Below, piece after piece: positions 8,621 through 18,313 of a stretch of DNA of 64,000 bases. The stretch covers positions 4,340,001 through 4,404,000 of the forward strand of contig NZ_CP017641.1 in the NCBI RefSeq assembly GCF_001983935.1. Reading direction: 5' to 3'. The notes beneath the pieces are model-generated. The model was given only the letters and a program-made list of their open reading frames with translations. It was not told the origin of the DNA and ran no database searches. The translations under genes and the position numbers were made by a program. This DNA comes from Fuerstiella marisgermanici. Its GTDB lineage: Bacteria > Planctomycetota > Planctomycetia > Planctomycetales > Planctomycetaceae. Positions within the stretch are counted from its first letter, which is position 1. The number at the start of each line of letters is the position of its first letter.

Positions 8621-11107
8621 TTACGTTCCCTGTTCGCTTTTCCAGACTTCCAGCGCGGCGGTTAGAGCTTCCAGTTCGGATCGAAGAAGTGGCAACCGTT
8701 CGTTGGCATCGGCAAGTTCATTGTCGCGACACATCGTTTCGATTTCCTGAGCCACCTTGACGGCCGCGGTCGCTTCGAAGTTCGCACACAGGCCCTTGAG
8801 ACTATGAGCCAGACGAGTCGCTTCGGTTGGGTTGTCTGACTGCAAACACTCCTCCAACTGCTGCATCAATCCGGGCGAATCTTCGAAGAAGTAATCGACC
8901 ATGCTGCCCAGGATTACCGCATCATCTCCCATGCGTTTGAGTGCGACATCGACATTCCAGACAGGTTTTTGATCCTGTGGAGGCGAGGGCGGTTCGGGGG
9001 AGGCTGGAGGCTCAACTGTGCGACTGCGGTACCGCCACGTGCCTGATTTGGTAACCAGCGACAGCTGCTGGCTCTTCGATGATTGCTGGCCTGCTGCGAG
9101 TTTTTCCAGCGTTCGCAACAGCAGGTCCGCGTCCAGCGGTTTGGGAACGTAGGCATTCATTCCCGCTGCCAGACAGGCTTCGCGGTCGCCACGCATGGCA
9201 TGAGCCGTCATGGCGATGATAGGAATCTGCTTGCCTGTTCCGCGTTCAAGCTCGCGAATCGTTTTTGTGGCCTGCAGCCCATCCAACACTGGCATCTGCA
9301 CGTCCATCAGCACCACGTCAAAGTCAACGCGTTTGCGCAGGTCAATCGCTTCACGGCCATTATGAGCGATCGTAACGTCGTGACCTCGCTTCTTTAGAAT
9401 GGCGGATACGACTTTTTGGTTGGCAGGAATATCTTCCGCCACCAAAACGTTCAGACTGCGCGGTGCAGCGACGATGGCCTGGTCCGGCGAACGCACGACG
9501 GCGACATCACCAATCGCCTCACGAATCCCATTCAGCAGACTCGACTGCGACACAGGTTTTTCGACAAACGCGCCGACGCGAAGCCCATCGGACCGTCGCC
9601 GAAACAGGTGCTTATCAGCTGGCGAAAGCATCAGGATGCTGGCACCAACAGATTCAGTCGACTGTTCAAGCTGTTGCAGCAATTCGATTCCGTCGGCGTT
9701 GGGCATGACCGCATCCACCAGCAACAACGGAAACCCTTCTCCTTCTTCCGCCGCCGCCTGCAATTGCTGAATGGCGGATTCAGTGCCGTCGGCCGTACAG
9801 GGAATCATGGACCATGATTCGAGCATCTCTGCCAGGATGCGCCGCGACGTTTCATTGTCATCGACGATCAAAACGCGAGTTCCCTCCAGCGCGTCGATGG
9901 GCATTGAATCTGCAGAAGTCTGAGCGTCAGTCGCGGCGGCCACTTCTACAGTGACGGTGAAATGAAACCGACTGCCAACGCCCGGTTCGCTTTCCAGCCA
10001 GATGCGACCGCCCTGCAACTGAGCCAGTTCGTGGCAGATAGAAAGTCCGAGTCCGGTGCCGGCATACGACCGCGTCATGGACGCATCCACCTGAGTGAAC
10101 GGTGCAAAAATTCGTTGCTGGTCTTTTTCGCTGATCCCGATCCCCGTGTCAGACACGCAGAAATGCAGCGTCACACTTTCGCCCGCGTCCCAGTCTGAAG
10201 AATCAGCCGCGTCGTAGTCTACAGGTTCCACCGTGACGACCACTTCGCCCGTTTCTGTAAACTTAACAGCGTTGCCCACCAGGTTCGTCAACATCTGACG
10301 CACGCGTACTGCGTCCGCGACGACTCGCAACGGTACGTCCGGATGCACCTGTGCTGCCAGTTCCAGTCCCTTTTCATGAGCTCGCAGGGACAGCGAACGC
10401 ATTGTTTCTTCCAGCATGCGGCGAACGTCAAACGGTGCCGGATCAAGTTCGAACCCGTCGGCTTCCAGCCGTGAAAAATCAAGAATGTCGTTGATCAGAA
10501 TCAACATCGCGTCCGCCGAATCTTTCACTGTGGTCAGATAGTCGCGGACGGATTCGCTAAGTGGCTCGTTCAGCGCCAGATCGGTCATTCCCATAATGGC
10601 GTTCATGGGAGTTCGCAGCTCATGGCTGATATTCGCCATGAATTCGCTTTTCGCCTTGCTGGCCTGTTCGGCCGAAATCATCGCCTGCCGCAGTTCGGCC
10701 TGAGCCTGGCGACGGTGAGTGATATCGCGTTGAATGCTGGCCGATTCCGTGACTTTGCCCGCCTGATTTCGCAACGGCGCCAGTGTGATCGACACATCGA
10801 CAAGCGAACCGCACTTTCGTCGCCGAACGGTCTCAAACTGGTCAAGTCGTAGTCCTCGCTGCAACGCGTTCGCAACTTCGGGCTCTTCTTCGTCCATTCC
10901 TTCCGGAAGAAGCATCGTGACTGACTGACCAATGGCTTCTTCCGCTGAATATCCGTACAGCCGCTCGGCTCCATGGTTCCAGCTGGTAATCGTGCCGTCC
11001 GGACGTTTGCTGAAAATAGCGTCGCTGGATGTCTCAATGATGTCAGCCAATCGCTGACGGTCCTCGCGGCGGACTTGAGGATTGGGACTCGAAGAAGGCG
11101 GTGTCAT
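8621..11107 (-). CDS. Hybrid histidine kinase: PAS, HisKA, HATPase, two receivers, Hpt
   Basis: An 828-residue phosphorelay protein that carries all relay modules in one chain. A PAS domain (about 15-130, WNHGAERLYGYS) is followed by the HisKA box with H162 in SHELRTPMNA, an ATPase domain with N-box (LTNLVGNAVKF) and G boxes (SDTGIGIS, GTGLGLS), receiver 1 (410-530, Asp465 in LLLVDAVMPN), receiver 2 (552-672, Asp602 in VLMDVQMPVLDG), and a C-terminal Hpt domain with H768 in LAHSLKGL. There is no signal peptide or membrane helix, so it senses a cytoplasmic signal through PAS. The start at 11107 excludes 46 upstream codons that do not look like protein. No response regulator with an output domain lies nearby, so the final target must be encoded elsewhere. 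It converges on ilvA. Confidence 0.93.
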   Translation of the reverse strand: MTPPSSSPNPQVRREDRQRLADIIETSSDAIFSKRPDGTITSWNHGAERLYGYSAEEAIGQSVTMLLPEGMDEEEPEVANALQRGLRLDQFETVRRRKCGSLVDVSITLAPLRNQAGKVTESASIQRDITHRRQAQAELRQAMISAEQASKAKSEFMANISHELRTPMNAIMGMTDLALNEPLSESVRDYLTTVKDSADAMLILINDILDFSRLEADGFELDPAPFDVRRMLEETMRSLSLRAHEKGLELAAQVHPDVPLRVVADAVRVRQMLTNLVGNAVKFTETGEVVVTVEPVDYDAADSSDWDAGESVTLHFCVSDTGIGISEKDQQRIFAPFTQVDASMTRSYAGTGLGLSICHELAQLQGGRIWLESEPGVGSRFHFTVTVEVAAATDAQTSADSMPIDALEGTRVLIVDDNETSRRILAEMLESWSMIPCTADGTESAIQQLQAAAEEGEGFPLLLVDAVMPNADGIELLQQLEQSTESVGASILMLSPADKHLFRRRSDGLRVGAFVEKPVSQSSLLNGIREAIGDVAVVRSPDQAIVAAPRSLNVLVAEDIPANQKVVSAILKKRGHDVTIAHNGREAIDLRKRVDFDVVLMDVQMPVLDGLQATKTIRELERGTGKQIPIIAMTAHAMRGDREACLAAGMNAYVPKPLDADLLLRTLEKLAAGQQSSKSQQLSLVTKSGTWRYRSRTVEPPASPEPPSPPQDQKPVWNVDVALKRMGDDAVILGSMVDYFFEDSPGLMQQLEECLQSDNPTEATRLAHSLKGLCANFEATAAVKVAQEIETMCRDNELADANERLPLLRSELEALTAALEVWKSEQGT

Positions 11108-11511
11108 AGTGTCGAGCGGCGTGGAAAGGGCAATTGTCAGGACTGGCAGCGCGAGCGCGTGAGACGGTGAGTGCAGTGAGTGCAGTGAAAACTGGCGGCA
11201 ATTTGCTACAGAACGGGGGGCTCCCGGCCCTGATTGTCGCAGCACATCCTGTACCGTGCTGAAGCATCATTTGAATTGCGAGTTACGTTGGCAGAGAATG
11301 AAAGATGAGCCCCTGCGCAGGACATCCGAAAGGCCCAACTTTTGCATGCCAGGGAAGTTTGGGACTGGTCGTTCCCAACGCCCCGGACTTTAGTCGGCAA
11401 CCCTCATCGTGTCCACAAGCGTCCGTCGCTGACGGGTCAACGTTCGCGCTGGTTGGCGAACAACCAGCGGCCGGTGGTCGAGTTTCATCTATTATCCTAA
11501 GAAAACGCCCT
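11108..11511. other. Divergent promoter region
   Basis: A 404-bp gap between the histidine kinase and the aldehyde dehydrogenase, which are transcribed apart. It contains a short tandem repeat of GTGAGTGCA units at about 11167-11186. No gene, terminator or known operator is recognised. Both promoters should lie here. Confidence 0.4.
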
Positions 11512-12888
11512 ATGACGATTGCCAGCATTAACCCTGCGACAAACGAGCAAATCAAGATGTATCCGCCGCTCACCAAAGACGAAGTGTCTGCGGCAATCGA
11601 GAAATCTGACGACGCTTATCAAACGTGGAAGACGACATCTTTTGTCGAACGAAAAACGATCCTTCTTAAGCTCGCCGAAACTCTGCGCGCCAACGTGGAC
11701 AAATTCGCACACCTGATCACGCTGGAGATGGGAAAACGGATCTCGGAAAGTCGCTACGAAATCAATTACTGCGCGAACATCGCCGAATTCTACGCCAACG
11801 GTGCGGAAACATTTCTGGCCGATCAGCCCATGGATGTCGACGATGTAGACGCGTACATCCGCCACGAACCACTCGGCGTCATCATGGGCGTGATGCCATG
11901 GAATTTTCCGTTCTACCAGGTCATCCGCTTTGCCGCACCAAACGTCATGGCAGGCAACACCGTAATGGTGAAACACGCCAGCAATGTTCCTCAATGTGCC
12001 GAAGCCATTGCAGACCTGTTCCGGGAGAGTGGCTTGCCGGATGGGGTGTACACGAATCTGTTCATTCCGACCGAGTTTGTCGAACTGATCGTATCCGACA
12101 AACGAGTGCAGGGCGTATCGTTGACCGGCAGCGAAGTCGCCGGAGCGGCCGTTGCCTCACTGGCAGGAAAAAACCTGAAACGCAGCGTCCTGGAACTCGG
12201 CGGCAACGACCCGTTTATCGTGCTGGACGACGCGGACGTTGAGAAAGCCGTCACGCTGGCGGTCAAAGGCCGTACCGTTAACGCGGGGCAATCATGCGTG
12301 GCGGCCAAACGATTCATTGTGGTGGACGAAGTCGCTGACCGGTTTCTTTCCGGATTCAAGCAGCAAATGTCACAACTGGAAATGGGCGACCCCGCAGACG
12401 AACAGACAACTCTGGCGCCGCTCTCTTCTGAAGATGCGGCCGTCAAACTGCAAAAGCAAGTGCAGGCCACAATCGACGCCGGTGCCACTGTTGTACTTGG
12501 CGGCGATCGACCGGATCGGCTTGGAGCGTACTTCAATCCGACAATCCTGACCGACATCACGCCTGAGATGCCAACATTCGATCAGGAATTGTTCGGTCCG
12601 GTGGCCAGCGTCTACCGAGTCAAAGACGAGGCGGCAGCGATCGAACTGGCAAACCGTTCCTCGTATGGGCTCGGTGGCAGCGTTTACACACAAGACGCCG
12701 AACGAGGGCGCCGCGTCGCCGAGCAGGTGCAAACAGGCATGATGTTCATCAACCAGCCAACGCGATCACAGGCGGAGTTGCCGTTTGGTGGTATCAAAAA
12801 CTCCGGCTACGGTCGCGAACTCTCACACCTTGGCATTTTGGAATTCATCAACCGAAAGTTGATTCACACCGGGCCAAAGAAGTCCTGA
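11512..12888 (+). CDS. NAD(P)-dependent succinate-semialdehyde-type dehydrogenase
   Basis: A 458-residue aldehyde dehydrogenase. The catalytic cysteine is C262 in NAGQSCVAAKRF, the general base is E228 in LELGGNDPF, and the oxyanion-hole asparagine is N131 in MPWNFPFYQ. The length of about 460 residues and the start MTIASINPATNEQI fit the YneI/Sad group, which oxidises succinate semialdehyde to succinate; the exact aldehyde is inferred. The ATG at 11512 is chosen because the upstream 69 codons have no family similarity. It stands alone, with no GABA transaminase nearby, so a role in general aldehyde detoxification is also possible. Confidence 0.9.
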   Translation: MTIASINPATNEQIKMYPPLTKDEVSAAIEKSDDAYQTWKTTSFVERKTILLKLAETLRANVDKFAHLITLEMGKRISESRYEINYCANIAEFYANGAETFLADQPMDVDDVDAYIRHEPLGVIMGVMPWNFPFYQVIRFAAPNVMAGNTVMVKHASNVPQCAEAIADLFRESGLPDGVYTNLFIPTEFVELIVSDKRVQGVSLTGSEVAGAAVASLAGKNLKRSVLELGGNDPFIVLDDADVEKAVTLAVKGRTVNAGQSCVAAKRFIVVDEVADRFLSGFKQQMSQLEMGDPADEQTTLAPLSSEDAAVKLQKQVQATIDAGATVVLGGDRPDRLGAYFNPTILTDITPEMPTFDQELFGPVASVYRVKDEAAAIELANRSSYGLGGSVYTQDAERGRRVAEQVQTGMMFINQPTRSQAELPFGGIKNSGYGRELSHLGILEFINRKLIHTGPKKS

Positions 12889-13024
12889 AGCCAACGTTTA
12901 TGCCTGAGCAGCCTGTCCGGCGCTCGTGTCTTTGCGGAACAGCAAATCGCTAACAGGCATCTGCGCGCGGCCCGACGCTTACCGCGTGAGTCGCAAGCCA
13001 GTCGGTGCCAACCTCACGTGAGAA

Positions 13025-13051
13025 AGCCGGGCCGTTGTGAAGGGCCCGGCT
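13025..13051 (-). terminator. GC-rich hairpin, probable terminator of the Lys-rich protein gene
   Basis: A 9-bp perfect stem, AGCCGGGCC (13025-13033) with GGCCCGGCT (13043-13051), and a 9-base loop. On the minus strand it lies 34 bases after the stop codon of the gene ending at 13085 and is followed by TTTCT. The T-tract is short, so efficiency is uncertain; it could also serve the convergent aldehyde dehydrogenase gene. Confidence 0.6.
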
Positions 13052-13084
13052 GAATTGCGATCGTTCAATCTTCAGACGGCATGA

Positions 13085-13627
13085 TCATTCGGCGGCGTCC
13101 GCTTTCTTCTTGCCTCTGCCTTTTTTCTCGCCATCCTTCGCCTTGCCTTTGCCACGTTTCTGACCGGGCAGTTTGGCCTGCTGTTCTTCCGTCAGAACCT
13201 TCTTTAGTTCCGCGACGACTTCGGCACTCAGCTTCTTCTGAAGGCCCTGCAGTTCTTTTTGCTTCGTCTTCTGCTCGTTGGTCAGCGTCACCGCGGCCAT
13301 GACGGCCTTGCGAGCTTCCGCGCCCTTCTTGCCCGCTTCCCTCGCGGTTTTTGCGGCAGCACGCTGCGCCTTCATTTGCTCATCCGTCAGCAATTCTTTC
13401 TTCTTGCGAGCCAACTCTTTGGTGCGTGTGGCGAACTGCTTGTCGATCTCCGCCACCTTCACTTTTTGCTCTTCGGTCAGATCCAGTTTGCCCACAAAAC
13501 GTTGAGTCGCGGTTGGTTCCTTGCGACCGCGTTTGCCCTTCGCTGTCTTTTCTTTTTCGTCCGCTACGCCGACGCCGGACACCAATGCGATCAGTGTCAG
13601 GCACATGAAACTACGAAACATTGTCAT
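13085..13627 (-). CDS. Secreted Lys-rich protein with LTxEQ repeats (Spy/CpxP-like)
   Basis: A 180-residue exported protein. An AGGAGA ribosome-binding site 8-9 bases before 13627 fixes the start. Residues 1-25 (FRSFMCLTLIALVSGVGVAD) form a signal peptide. The mature part is very rich in Lys and has three copies of an LTxEQ motif: LTEEQKVKVAEID, LTNEQKTKQKEL and LTEEQQAKLPGQ, plus a degenerate LTDEQMKAQ. LTxxQ motifs mark the Spy/CpxP family of periplasmic chaperone-sensors, and many planctomycete genes share this layout. The C-terminal tail (KRGKGKAKDGEKKGRGKKK) is a basic low-complexity tail not found in Spy. The function is not known; a periplasmic, perhaps anionic-polymer-binding, role is inferred. 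Confidence 0.75.
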   Translation of the reverse strand: MTMFRSFMCLTLIALVSGVGVADEKEKTAKGKRGRKEPTATQRFVGKLDLTEEQKVKVAEIDKQFATRTKELARKKKELLTDEQMKAQRAAAKTAREAGKKGAEARKAVMAAVTLTNEQKTKQKELQGLQKKLSAEVVAELKKVLTEEQQAKLPGQKRGKGKAKDGEKKGRGKKKADAAE

Positions 13628-13868
13628 TCCACGGTTCTCCTCTTGCAGGCTCAAAATCACAGGCTTGCGTTTGATTCGACGCTCACGAACATCGGCCAAC
13701 ATGGCGACTCGCACACTGGACGATGCGCCTTGAGGTTGGATTATTTCAGGCAGTTCGTGAAATTTACGATCCTGGCCACCTGAACCGGGTCCGGGACAGT
13801 GTCGCGGGGGCGGCGGCGTGAGTAGGATTCGGGCCGTGGTTCGCTGGCACTTATCGGGAAAATTGAAC

Positions 13869-15833
13869 ATGAAACGACTTCGGCTGGGAGCCGCAATTCT
13901 GAACCAGACACCTCTGGACTGGGAAGGCAACACCGACCGGATTCTGGCGGCCATCGAAATGGCTCGCAGCAACGGCGTGAGCGTTCTGTGTCTGCCCGAA
14001 CTGTGCATCACCGGTTACGGCTGCGAAGACATGTTCGTTTCGTCCCACACCTGGCGCACGGCGTGGGACATGCTGCAGAAAATCATTCCGGCGACCAAAG
14101 GCATGATCCTTTCGATTGGTCTGCCTTTGTACATCACCAATGGCGTCTACAACGTCGCCTGCATCGCGGCTGATCGTAAGATCGTAGGCATTGTGCCGAA
14201 GCAGCATCTGGCCGGCGACGGATTGCATTATGAACCTCGATGGTTTCGAGCGTGGCCGGCGGAAACCATCAGCGAGTATTCTCACGATGGCAGTGCCTCG
14301 CCGATTGGTGATTTGATTTTCGAATGCGACGGAGTCCGGTTCGGCTTCGAAATCTGCGAAGACGCCTGGGTGGCCGGGCGACCGGGCAACCGCATGGCCG
14401 AATGCGGCGTAGACGTCATCCTGAATCCCAGCGCCAGCCATTTCGCCTTCGGCAAGCACGAAATCCGCAAACGCTTTGTACTGGAAGGCTCGCGAGCATT
14501 CGGCGTCAGCTACATCTATGCCAATCTGGTGGGTAACGAAGCGGGCCGAGCAATTTATGACGGCGGCGCGTTGATCGCTTCGGCTGGAGAACTGATTGCC
14601 GCCGGGCCACGCTTTGGTTTTCGCGATGTCGACGTGACGGTCGCCGATGTCGATATCGACCTGTCTCGCACCCGCCGCGCGGCCGTTCATGCCACACCTT
14701 TTGACGTGACCGACGACGTTCAGGAACGAATCGCTCACGTCCCCGGTACGCTGGAAACTCCTGACCAGCCGTACAAATCCACGGCGGATGTCGGCGCGGA
14801 ATCTGAGTTCAGCGAATTCACTCAGGCCATTTCGTTGGCGTTGTTCGACTACATGCGAAAAAGCTACTCCAACGGCTTTGTGGTCAGTATGAGCGGCGGC
14901 GCAGATTCTTCCGCGACGGCCTGCCTGATTCGCTGTATGGTCGAACGAGCAACAGCGGATCTGGGCATCGACGGCTTCCTTCAGAAAGTTGCCTACTTAA
15001 AAAGTATTGCCGCAGCCAACGATCTGGATGCGATCATGTCGCAACTGTTCACCGGCGTGTATCAGGCCACTCGCAACAGCTCCGAAACCACTCGCTCGGC
15101 TGCCGAAGCAGTCACCAAATGCGTGGGCGGTACGTATCACGAACTTGATGTCGACGGACTGGTCGCCGGCTACACGCAGGTTGTCGAAGGTGCCATCGGC
15201 CGCGAGCTGAAATGGGAAACCGACGACATCACTCTGCAGAATATCCAGGCAAGAACCCGTTCGCCCGCCATCTGGATGTTCGCGAATCTGAAAAACGCTT
15301 TGCTGCTTTCCACCAGCAATCGTTCCGAAGCAGCCGTTGGTTATGCAACAATGGACGGCGACACGTCTGGCGGGTTGAGTCCCATTGCCGGAATCGATAA
15401 GGCGTTTCTTCGTGATTGGCTGAAAGTGATGGAGGCGGATGGCTCAGCAGGCGTGGCCGCCATTCCAACGCTGTCGCTGGTCAATCAACAGCAGCCGACC
15501 GCTGAGTTGCGTCCTTCGGAATATGACCAGACCGACGAAGGCGACTTGATGCCGTATCCGATTCTGGATGAGATCGAAAATTACGCGATCGGCGACAAAC
15601 TGGCTCCGGCGGAAGTCCTGCAATGCCTTGTCGAACAGCATCCCGAGATCCCGAAAGATCAGCTTAGCGAATGGCTGAAGCGCTTCTTTCGACTATGGTC
15701 CCGCAACCAGTGGAAGCGGGAACGCTACGCGCCTTCGTTTCATGTGGATGACAAGAACCTGGATCCCCGTACGTGGTGCCGGTTCCCGATCCTTTCGGGC
15801 GGATTTCGGCATGAGCTCTCGCAGTTGGATTAG
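13869..15833 (+). CDS. nadE: Glutamine-dependent NAD(+) synthetase
   Basis: A 654-residue two-domain enzyme that amidates nicotinate adenine dinucleotide to NAD with ATP, using ammonia released from glutamine. The N-terminal nitrilase-type glutaminase domain has its catalytic triad at E44 (LCLPELCITGYG), K111 (IVPKQHLAG) and C163 (GFEICEDAW). The synthetase domain begins after about residue 300 and has the pyrophosphatase loop SGGADSS near 341-347. The length matches the long glutaminase-fused form. The ATG at 13869 is chosen over a GTG 51 bases upstream because homology starts there. The final step of NAD synthesis is thus encoded, with no other nad genes nearby. A sigma factor gene follows after 29 bp, but joint transcription is uncertain. 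Confidence 0.96.
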   Translation: MKRLRLGAAILNQTPLDWEGNTDRILAAIEMARSNGVSVLCLPELCITGYGCEDMFVSSHTWRTAWDMLQKIIPATKGMILSIGLPLYITNGVYNVACIAADRKIVGIVPKQHLAGDGLHYEPRWFRAWPAETISEYSHDGSASPIGDLIFECDGVRFGFEICEDAWVAGRPGNRMAECGVDVILNPSASHFAFGKHEIRKRFVLEGSRAFGVSYIYANLVGNEAGRAIYDGGALIASAGELIAAGPRFGFRDVDVTVADVDIDLSRTRRAAVHATPFDVTDDVQERIAHVPGTLETPDQPYKSTADVGAESEFSEFTQAISLALFDYMRKSYSNGFVVSMSGGADSSATACLIRCMVERATADLGIDGFLQKVAYLKSIAAANDLDAIMSQLFTGVYQATRNSSETTRSAAEAVTKCVGGTYHELDVDGLVAGYTQVVEGAIGRELKWETDDITLQNIQARTRSPAIWMFANLKNALLLSTSNRSEAAVGYATMDGDTSGGLSPIAGIDKAFLRDWLKVMEADGSAGVAAIPTLSLVNQQQPTAELRPSEYDQTDEGDLMPYPILDEIENYAIGDKLAPAEVLQCLVEQHPEIPKDQLSEWLKRFFRLWSRNQWKRERYAPSFHVDDKNLDPRTWCRFPILSGGFRHELSQLD

Positions 15834-15862
15834 TCGGAACCGGACAACGATTGGTGCAACAA

Positions 15863-16582
15863 ATGGCTGACGGCTTTCACACAACTCAATGGAGCGTCGT
15901 GCTGGCGGCGGGTGATGACCAGCGGGGCAGCCATTCGCATCGAGCGCTGGAATCACTTTGTCAGACATACTGGTCGCCGCTGTACGCTTACGTGCGCCAC
16001 AAAGTTCGTGACGAACATCTGGCTCAGGATCTGACGCAGACGTTTTTCGAACGCCTTCTGGAAAAGGAAACTCTGGCCACGGCTGATCCGCAACGAGGAC
16101 GGTTTCGCACCTTCCTGCTGACCGCCTGCGAACGATTTTTGATCAACGAATGGCAGAAAGACAACGCCATAAAGCGAGGCGGCGGCCGCAGAACGCTGTC
16201 GCTGGATTTCGATGCGGTCGAGGCGCGGTATTCTTTGGAACCGCAGGATCGGCTGACGGCGGAAGTCGTTTTCGAACGGCAGTGGGTGATTGCGTTGATC
16301 GATTCGGTGCTGGCGCAGCTGAGGCAGGAGTACGTCGACCGGAATCAGGCAAAGCACTTCGACTGGCTGAAGCCGTACTTGACCGGCGGCGGCAGGCAAA
16401 CTTATGCGGCTCTGGCCGAAACGATGAACAGCACAGAAGCGGCCGTCAAAATCGCCGTGCATCGCCTCAGAACGCGTTATCGCGACCAGATTCGTTCCGA
16501 GATCGCTCAAACGGTGGCTTCGCCGGACGACGTTGAGGACGAAATCCGCAGGCTTTTCGAAGTGCTGGCGGAGAAACGTTAA
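15863..16582 (+). CDS. ECF-type RNA polymerase sigma factor paired with a Ser/Thr kinase
   Basis: A 239-residue sigma-70 family protein with region 2 (about 15-100: LCQTYWSPLYAYVRHKV, QDLTQTFFERLLEK) and region 4 (about 165-225: YAALAETMNSTEAAVKIAVHR, a helix-turn-helix). The opening ADGFHTTQWSVVLAA is the signature start of planctomycete ECF factors linked to Ser/Thr kinases. The ATG at 15863 is preferred to the TTG 12 bases upstream. It is followed after 81 bp by the kinase gene, so the pair is probably one operon. No anti-sigma factor is present, and the kinase is the likely regulator, by phosphorylating the sigma factor or an adaptor; this is inference from gene order. Confidence 0.9.
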   Translation: MADGFHTTQWSVVLAAGDDQRGSHSHRALESLCQTYWSPLYAYVRHKVRDEHLAQDLTQTFFERLLEKETLATADPQRGRFRTFLLTACERFLINEWQKDNAIKRGGGRRTLSLDFDAVEARYSLEPQDRLTAEVVFERQWVIALIDSVLAQLRQEYVDRNQAKHFDWLKPYLTGGGRQTYAALAETMNSTEAAVKIAVHRLRTRYRDQIRSEIAQTVASPDDVEDEIRRLFEVLAEKR

Positions 16583-16663
16583 AAATCTTTGTAACCTTTG
16601 GCTGAGGAATCTGAACAGTATTTTGAGTGCTGTTTTACCTGTTTGTTTGCCAGAAGGCCGAAG

Positions 16664-18313
16664 ATGTTTGATTCAAGGGAATGCCCGGAATGCGGCTCCC
16701 GGATGGCCGCCCAAACGACTGAGGGGCTCTGTCCCCAATGTCTGATGGCTGCCGCCCTGAGCGACTCGCCGTCGGCAGAAGACGGAGCCGGTGCCGAATT
16801 CGCGCCAACGATGAAATCTGATGCGAAGTTTCGACCGCCAAGTGTAGAGTCACTCGCACAGTGTTTTCCACAGCTTGAGATCATCGAGCAAATCGGTCAG
16901 GGCGGCATGGGAGCCGTCTACAAAGCTCGGCAAACCAAGCTTGATCGCATCGTCGCACTCAAGATCGTGCGACCGGATAACGCGGACGATGCGTCATTTA
17001 ACGAGCGGTTCGATCGTGAAGCGAAGACGCTGGCTCGGCTAAATCATCCCAACATCGTCGGCGTTTACGACTTTGGTGACACAGAATTCGACGTCGGTCA
17101 CGGCCCAACAGTGTTGTATTATTTTCTGATGGAATTCGTCGACGGCATGAATCTGCGCAGCTTGATTCGGTCGAAGGAAACCACCCCCAGTCAAGCGTTG
17201 GCGATCACAGCTCAGATTTGCGACGCCCTGCAGTACGCTCATGATTGCGGCGTGGTCCACCGCGACATCAAACCGGAAAACATCCTGCTGGGCACCGATG
17301 GTCGCATTCGCATCGCTGATTTCGGCCTGGCGAAGCTGGGCGGCGACACGGAACTGGCGGGACTCACGGGAACACGGCAGGTGCTGGGCACGTTGCAATA
17401 CATGGCCCCTGAACAGATGGCTCAGTCGAAAAAGGTAGATCATCGAGCCGACATTTATTCGCTGGGAGTCGTCTTCTACGAAATGCTAACGGGGGAAGTT
17501 CCGGCGGGCGTATTCGAACCGCCTTCGAAACGGTCAGGCGTGGACCACCGTCTGGACGAAGTCGTCATGCGAGCCCTCGCCAGTAACCCGGATCAACGGT
17601 TTCAAAAGGCGAGCGACGTCAGCAGCCGCATCAGTGTGATTTCATCGATCGCTCCGACGGCAGCTGCGATCTCGGATCCAAACTATACGGCCGGTGCATC
17701 AACAATTTTCGAAAACGGCGTGGCGGCGGTGGCCGCGTTTGTGAAGGCGGGAGCTAAAGGCTTTGCTGCGCCGGTCGGTAACGACCTGGACACTACCGGC
17801 GTAAGCGATGTGGTGCTGGATCGGCAGCAAGTGGAAGCTGATGGCCTGCCAGACGTGTGCATCGTGTGCGGCGCGTCAACGAAGCGCAGGACGAGCAAGG
17901 AGTTTCAGTACATGTCAGAGAATCTGACCGGTGTGATGGTTCTCTTCATGATTTTGTTTTTCCCGATCGGGATTGCAATTGCGATCATGGGCACAAGGAC
18001 GGTGCGTGGGACGCTGCCGATATGTCACAAGCACCGACACCACTGGAGCAAACTGTATTGGTGGGCCGGACTGGGGTGGTTGTTGATTCCAACTGGTGTC
18101 TTTCTGGGGTTGTGGGTGGGGAATTTTTTCGGCAGCGGCCCCCAAAACCCCGCGCTCCTGATAGGCTGTATTCTGTCCGGGATTGCAGCGTACGTGATCC
18201 CACTCGTCTACATGGGGACGACTCGCGTGGCAGTCGGTAAGATCACAGACACAACGATCAGCCTAAAACGCGTGGCCGTGAAGTTTGCCCGAACGGTGAC
18301 AGATGCGGCGTGA
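16664..18313 (+). CDS. Ser/Thr protein kinase with zinc ribbons and a three-helix membrane tail
   Basis: A 549-residue Hanks-type kinase. An N-terminal zinc ribbon (C7, C10, C23, C26 in ECPECGSR and LCPQC) precedes the kinase domain (about 70-335): glycine loop IGQGGMGAVYKA, K100 in VALKIV, catalytic HRDIKPEN (199-206), DFGLAK (219-224) and APE (248-250). The rest holds a second Cys pair (VCIVCGAS), then three predicted helices (LTGVMVLFMILFFPIGIAIA, YWWAGLGWLLIPTGVFLGL, LLIGCILSGIAAYVIPLVY), so the kinase is anchored to a membrane by its C-terminus. The ATG at 16664 is chosen because the zinc ribbon follows at once. All catalytic residues are present. The partner is probably the sigma factor encoded just upstream. 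Confidence 0.93.
   Translation: MFDSRECPECGSRMAAQTTEGLCPQCLMAAALSDSPSAEDGAGAEFAPTMKSDAKFRPPSVESLAQCFPQLEIIEQIGQGGMGAVYKARQTKLDRIVALKIVRPDNADDASFNERFDREAKTLARLNHPNIVGVYDFGDTEFDVGHGPTVLYYFLMEFVDGMNLRSLIRSKETTPSQALAITAQICDALQYAHDCGVVHRDIKPENILLGTDGRIRIADFGLAKLGGDTELAGLTGTRQVLGTLQYMAPEQMAQSKKVDHRADIYSLGVVFYEMLTGEVPAGVFEPPSKRSGVDHRLDEVVMRALASNPDQRFQKASDVSSRISVISSIAPTAAAISDPNYTAGASTIFENGVAAVAAFVKAGAKGFAAPVGNDLDTTGVSDVVLDRQQVEADGLPDVCIVCGASTKRRTSKEFQYMSENLTGVMVLFMILFFPIGIAIAIMGTRTVRGTLPICHKHRHHWSKLYWWAGLGWLLIPTGVFLGLWVGNFFGSGPQNPALLIGCILSGIAAYVIPLVYMGTTRVAVGKITDTTISLKRVAVKFARTVTDAA

Noticed and set aside
13851-14738. 295-codon minus-strand frame
   Set aside because: It is antisense to nadE, whose catalytic motifs are intact on the plus strand.
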